Shown in pieces: positions 5,253 to 7,660 of a DNA stretch of 7,660 nucleotides (position 1 is its first letter; each line of letters begins with the position of its first letter). The translations under genes and the position numbers were made by a program. Origin of the DNA: DASTDY01 sp035457345 (GTDB taxonomy: Bacteria; Patescibacteriota; Saccharimonadia; Saccharimonadales; EFPC-124); contig DATIBT010000056.1 in the NCBI GenBank assembly GCA_035457345.1, positions 1-7,660 on the forward strand, given 5' to 3'. The notes beneath the pieces were generated by a model. The model did not search any database. It was not told where the DNA came from and was given only the letters and a program-made list of their open reading frames with translations.

Positions 5253-7082
5253 TTACGAAAGTTGTTGTAGGAAGTTCTTCAATTCGCTAAGCGACATCTT
5301 CTCTTCTTTATCACGAAGCCGGACACTTACTGCACCTTCGGCAACATCCTTTGGCCCAATGATGATGATGACAGGTATCTTTATATCCACCGCATCACGT
5401 ATCTTTCGGCCAAGCGACTCATTCCTACTGTCTATGCTATAGCGAAGCTCATTGTACTTAAGAGGCTTCATGAGCAATGTATCGTCAAGCTGTTCAGTTA
5501 CCCGCCCTACATAATCCATGACCGTGTCATTGATGGTTAGGATCCTAATTTGCTCTGGCGCCAACCAGAATGGTAGCCAGCCAGCAGTCTTCTCAAGGAG
5601 GATTGCCATAAACCGTTCGTAAGAGCCGAGGATGGCCCGGTGAATCATAACAGGCGCTTTGTCGGTTCCGTCTGCGTCGGTGTAGGTTAGGCTAAACCGC
5701 TTGGGCGTTGAGAAGTCGAGTTGCACAGTAGAAAGCTGCCGCTCGTTCCCAAGCACATCTTTGTACATAAAATCGAGCTTAGGACCGTACAGCGCAGCCT
5801 CACCTTCCATTTTCTTAGCGTGGAGCTTCTGCTCAGCAGCCAGCTCTTCCAGCATGGCCTCTGCCTTGTCCCAGTCCTTAGTATCACCAATGTACTGATC
5901 TGGCTTACTATAGTCGCGGACCGACAATGACACCCAATGGTCACCGTACATACCAAGCGCTCCATGAAACTCTTTAATGAAGTTACAGAACTTTATTACT
6001 TCGTCCTTAATTTGATCGACAGTACAGAACAGGTGGCCATCATCAACTGTAATGGCGCGCACCCTGCCCAACCCACCAATCTGGCCCGGCTTCTCATCAC
6101 GGTACTGCATGGTTGATTCCATGTAGTTGATCGGTAGGTCCTTGTAGCTGCGGGGCTGCGAGGCATAGATCTGAGTATGATGCGGACAGTTGACCGGCTT
6201 CATAACAAAATCTATGTCGTAGTGGCTCTTAACAGCGAAAAGCTCATCACTAAACTTCTGAGCATGACCAGAAATCTCGTAGAGCTCACGCTTGGCAATG
6301 TGCGGAATGCCCACTTCCTGACCTCCATACTTTGCGCCAGTCTGTAGTAGGGCTTGCTTAAGAAGGTTGCGAATAGTCGTGCCACGGGGTGTGAAGAGCG
6401 GCAGGCCCGAACCTACAAGATCAGAGAAGGCGAAGAGATCGAGCTGCTTGCCCAGCAAGCGGTGGTCGCGACTCTTAGCCTCTTCAAGCGCCTTTAGATA
6501 ATCGTCTAAAGCTTCTTCTGTTTCAAACGCCACTCCATACAAGCGCTGCATCTGAGGGTTGCCTTCTTTGCCACGCCAGTAGGCGCCGGCAATTCGCATG
6601 AGCTTAAAGGCCCCTACCCTTCCAGTACTCTTTACATGAGGGCCGCGGCAAAGGTCAGTAAAGTCGCCGTTCTTGTAAAATGAGACTTCCTCTACCTTAC
6701 TCTCTTCGCCCGCTTCTAGGCCGAGTTCACTGGTGTCTAGGTCTCTGGCAACGGTTGTGCCCTCACGCTTCAAGTCATTAAGAAGTTCGCGTTTGTAGGG
6801 CTGTTTTGCCTCATCCGCCCAGGCGATCGCCTCATCGACGGGCTCAGTGAAACGTTCAAACGCCTGATCCTCAGCAATTATTTTTTTCATTTCGGCTTCA
6901 ATTTTGCTGAAGTCGTCTTCAGAAATAGTTGTCTTACCAAGATCGATATCGTAGTAGAACCCATTCTCCACTACTGGCCCCACACCGAATTTAGCCTCTG
7001 GCCACAATCGCTGAACGGCGGCAGCAGTAATATGCGCGAGTGAGTGGCGCATGGAATGAAGACTATCGTGTTTGTCTGACAT
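5253..7082 (-). CDS. thrS: Threonyl-tRNA synthetase lacking the N-terminal TGS domain
   Basis: ThrRS charges tRNA-Thr with threonine. The 609-residue protein starts directly with the editing domain: RHSLAH (H13, H17) and TDLCRGPH (C145, H149), which remove mischarged serine. The class II catalytic core has motif 1 around LFTPRGTTIRNLLK, motif 2 as YRDEKPGQIGGLGRVRAITVDDGH (about 327-350) and motif 3 as HRAILGSYERFMAIL (481-495). Its zinc ligands are C299, H350 and H481. The anticodon-binding domain fills about 509-609. The about 60-residue TGS domain seen in most bacterial ThrRS is absent. An in-frame TAG at 7101-7103 and the Shine-Dalgarno AAGGAA at 7090-7095, seven bases before ATG, show that the start is real. 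It is the first gene of the operon. Confidence 0.96.
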   Translation of the reverse strand: MSDKHDSLHSMRHSLAHITAAAVQRLWPEAKFGVGPVVENGFYYDIDLGKTTISEDDFSKIEAEMKKIIAEDQAFERFTEPVDEAIAWADEAKQPYKRELLNDLKREGTTVARDLDTSELGLEAGEESKVEEVSFYKNGDFTDLCRGPHVKSTGRVGAFKLMRIAGAYWRGKEGNPQMQRLYGVAFETEEALDDYLKALEEAKSRDHRLLGKQLDLFAFSDLVGSGLPLFTPRGTTIRNLLKQALLQTGAKYGGQEVGIPHIAKRELYEISGHAQKFSDELFAVKSHYDIDFVMKPVNCPHHTQIYASQPRSYKDLPINYMESTMQYRDEKPGQIGGLGRVRAITVDDGHLFCTVDQIKDEVIKFCNFIKEFHGALGMYGDHWVSLSVRDYSKPDQYIGDTKDWDKAEAMLEELAAEQKLHAKKMEGEAALYGPKLDFMYKDVLGNERQLSTVQLDFSTPKRFSLTYTDADGTDKAPVMIHRAILGSYERFMAILLEKTAGWLPFWLAPEQIRILTINDTVMDYVGRVTEQLDDTLLMKPLKYNELRYSIDSRNESLGRKIRDAVDIKIPVIIIIGPKDVAEGAVSVRLRDKEEKMSLSELKNFLQQLS

Positions 7083-7185
7083 GTAAGGATTCCTTTTTAG
7101 CTAGTAACAAAGTAAATAAGTATGAAGAAGTACCCCCTAAGGGGTCGTCGTCCGCACTACTGTTACTACTTTGCGTGGCATAACT
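7083..7185 (-). promoter_or_regulatory. thrS leader region with possible alternative hairpins
   Basis: The leader between the predicted start and ATG 7082 is about 100 bases. It holds a small hairpin ACCCC-UUAG-GGGGU (7132-7145). It also holds CAAAGUAGUAAC (7162-7173), which can pair by seven bases either with UACUUUG (7108-7114) or with GUUACUA (7102-7108). The two pairings share bases, so they exclude each other, and both end close to the Shine-Dalgarno. This could serve translational control, as thrS leaders do in some bacteria, but no T-box or E. coli-type operator sequence is recognised. Confidence 0.3.
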
Positions 7186-7191
7186 GAGTGT

Positions 7192-7219
7192 ATTTTACCA
7201 AGAAAAATACCCCAGGCAA
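7192..7219 (-). promoter_or_regulatory. Possible promoter of the thrS operon
   Basis: On the minus strand TTGCCT (7214-7219) and TAAAAT (7192-7197) are separated by 16 bases, which would start transcription near 7185. Both boxes lie inside or at the edge of the tRNA-Val terminator hairpin, so the same bases may serve two purposes. Alternatively thrS is reached by read-through from tRNA-Val. Confidence 0.35.
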
Positions 7220-7240
7220 ACCTGAGGTACTTTTCTTGGT
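7197..7240 (-). terminator. Terminator of tRNA-Val with a 20-bp stem that includes the tRNA ACCA end
   Basis: On the minus strand, ACCAAGAAAAGUACCUCAGG (7221-7240) pairs with the sequence at 7197-7216 across the loop UUUG. Eighteen Watson-Crick pairs and two G-U pairs form the stem, and a U-rich stretch lies on its 3' side. The two G-U pairs would be A-C mismatches on the plus strand, so the hairpin is built for the minus strand. Its first four bases are A73 and the encoded CCA of tRNA-Val. Confidence 0.8.
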
Positions 7241-7313
7241 GGGCTCTAGAGGACTCGAACCTCTGACCTCTTCCACGTCAAGGAAGCGCTCTAGCCAACT
7301 GAGCTAAGAGCCC
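7237..7313 (-). tRNA. tRNA-Val (anticodon GAC), CCA encoded
   Basis: On the minus strand the acceptor GGGCTCT (7307-7313) pairs with AGAGCCC (7241-7247). D-stem GCTC/GAGC, anticodon stem CTTCC/GGAAG and T-arm AGAGG TTCGAGT CCTCT follow. The anticodon loop TTGACGT gives anticodon GAC, which reads GUC and GUU valine codons. G37 follows the anticodon, where an A is more usual in valine tRNAs. The discriminator is A and the CCA is encoded (7237-7239). A terminator stem begins within its last four bases, and a plausible promoter ends about eight bases upstream. Confidence 0.96.
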
Positions 7314-7327
7314 GCATAACGATTAAC

Positions 7328-7356
7328 AGAGTACGACAAAAACACTTTCTGATCAA
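7328..7356 (-). promoter_or_regulatory. Possible promoter of tRNA-Val
   Basis: On the minus strand TTGATC (7351-7356) and TACTCT (7328-7333) are separated by 17 bases and would start transcription near 7321, eight bases before the tRNA. The spacing is ideal but the -10 box matches only three of six positions, so the call is tentative. Confidence 0.35.
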
Positions 7357-7405
7357 GGGGAACAGGTAAAACCATATGTGACGTTAAGCCCAGCATACCC
7401 GATCA

Positions 7406-7434
7406 TTGACATATTAAAAAGCTTATGCTATTAT
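7406..7434 (+). promoter_or_regulatory. Strong extended -10 promoter of the 44-residue ORF
   Basis: A perfect TTGACA (7406-7411), a 17-base spacer and TATTAT (7429-7434, five of six) are preceded by TGC, giving an extended -10. This is the best promoter match in the window. The predicted start is at about 7441, three bases before the ATG at 7444, so the transcript would be leaderless or nearly so. Confidence 0.8.
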
Positions 7435-7443
7435 GTATGTGTT

Positions 7444-7578
7444 ATGGAAAATCCATTGAACCCGCTCATTACACCAGATAAGGATCCCTCAGAGCTTCAG
7501 AAGTTCCCCATACACTATGAACATATTTCCGATAATCGGCCTTCACGACGCCGCAGCAAACCAACCACTCGCAAGTAA
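7444..7578 (+). CDS. Small hypothetical protein, 44 residues, probably leaderless
   Basis: I do not recognise this protein. It is 44 residues long, polar and proline-rich. It begins MENPLNPLITPDKDPSEL, has a middle FPIHYEHISDN and ends in a basic tail, RPSRRRSKPTTRK. No membrane segment, signal peptide or cysteine is seen. An in-frame ATG at 7378 would add 22 residues, but it lies upstream of the promoter boxes, so ATG 7444 is preferred. It has no Shine-Dalgarno, and the strong promoter places transcription start almost at the ATG. A clear terminator starting about 20 bases after the stop completes a self-contained transcription unit. The unit could also encode a functional small RNA of about 180 nt instead. 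The basic tail suggests nucleic acid binding (inference only). Confidence 0.6.
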   Translation: MENPLNPLITPDKDPSELQKFPIHYEHISDNRPSRRRSKPTTRK

Positions 7579-7599
7579 TCCCCAAGTGTCGTAAAACAG

Positions 7600-7629
7600 C
7601 CCGGCATCAACAGATGCCGGGTTTTGTTT
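7600..7629 (+). terminator. Intrinsic terminator of the 44-residue ORF
   Basis: CCCGGCATC (7600-7608) and GATGCCGGG (7613-7621) form a 9-bp perfect stem with loop AACA, followed by TTTTGTTT. An A-rich stretch precedes it. It ends the small plus-strand transcription unit. Confidence 0.92.
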
Positions 7630-7654
7630 CCACAATTCCACATTGTTATCCACT
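7627..7654 (+). other. Cluster of DnaA-box-like TCCAC motifs
   Basis: Three motifs sharing TCCAC follow one another at the right edge: TTTCCACA (7627-7634), ATTCCACA (7635-7642) and TTATCCACT (7646-7654). The last matches the DnaA box TTATCCACA at eight of nine positions; the others are weaker. Such a cluster could be the border of a replication origin or a DnaA-regulated promoter, but the sequence is cut by the window end. Confidence 0.3.
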
Positions 7655-7660
7655 AGCTTT

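Noticed and set aside
5687..5965. Short ORFs in other frames within thrS, both strands
   Set aside because: They lie in the catalytic core of thrS and have no features of their own.
7083..7240. T-box riboswitch controlling thrS
   Set aside because: No T-box consensus or specifier-loop stem I could verify is present, although the leader has some structure.
7378..7443. Longer start for the small ORF at ATG 7378
   Set aside because: It would put the perfect -35 and extended -10 boxes inside the coding region, and the added residues look unlike the rest.

Overview
The window looks like ordinary chromosome from a small, compact bacterial genome. My best guess is Patescibacteria (CPR), probably a Saccharibacteria-like lineage. 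This rests on overall gene style: a threonyl-tRNA synthetase that lacks the usual N-terminal TGS domain, a winged-helix/nucleotidyltransferase gene paired with a degenerate metallo-beta-lactamase-fold gene, very short intergenic gaps and apparently leaderless mRNAs. It is an inference, not proof. The code reads as standard: stops are mostly TAA, with one TGA, and no gene contains an in-frame UGA. No mobile element, CRISPR array or clear transferred island is visible.

Layout. Positions 3-472 (+) hold the end of a ribosomal protein operon, rpmI (L35, 5' end outside the window) and rplT (L20). It closes on a bidirectional terminator shared with the convergent RNase P RNA gene rnpB (529-913, -), which has its own promoter. 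Positions 956-2096 (-) read, in transcription order, as a candidate structured non-coding RNA with its own -10 box, tRNA-Pro(GGG), and a Nudix-RNase HI fusion gene. All three appear to lie on one transcript whose parts would be separated by tRNA processing. Positions 2116-2742 (-) encode a membrane-embedded M50 (site-2) protease. It is divergent from rpmB (L28, 2826-3029, +), and the two genes share a compact promoter region.

Positions 3082-7082 (-) form a tight four-gene operon read right to left: thrS, miaA, a winged-helix/nucleotidyltransferase protein and a degenerate MBL-fold protein. Gaps are 17, 3 and 12 bases. The operon ends at a terminator shared convergently with rpmB. Upstream of thrS lies tRNA-Val(GAC) (-), with a long-stem terminator that folds in the tRNA's own ACCA end. 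At the right edge a strong extended -10 promoter drives a 44-residue small ORF (+) that appears leaderless. A terminator follows, then a short run of DnaA-box-like TCCAC motifs at the window end.

The theme is translation and RNA metabolism: ribosomal proteins L35, L20 and L28, RNase P RNA, two tRNAs, a tRNA synthetase, a tRNA modification enzyme and an RNase H. The most interesting item is the unassigned structured RNA at 1941-2096. It has a perfect closing stem, and two G-U wobble pairs that only work on the minus strand; a 6S-like identity is possible but unproven.
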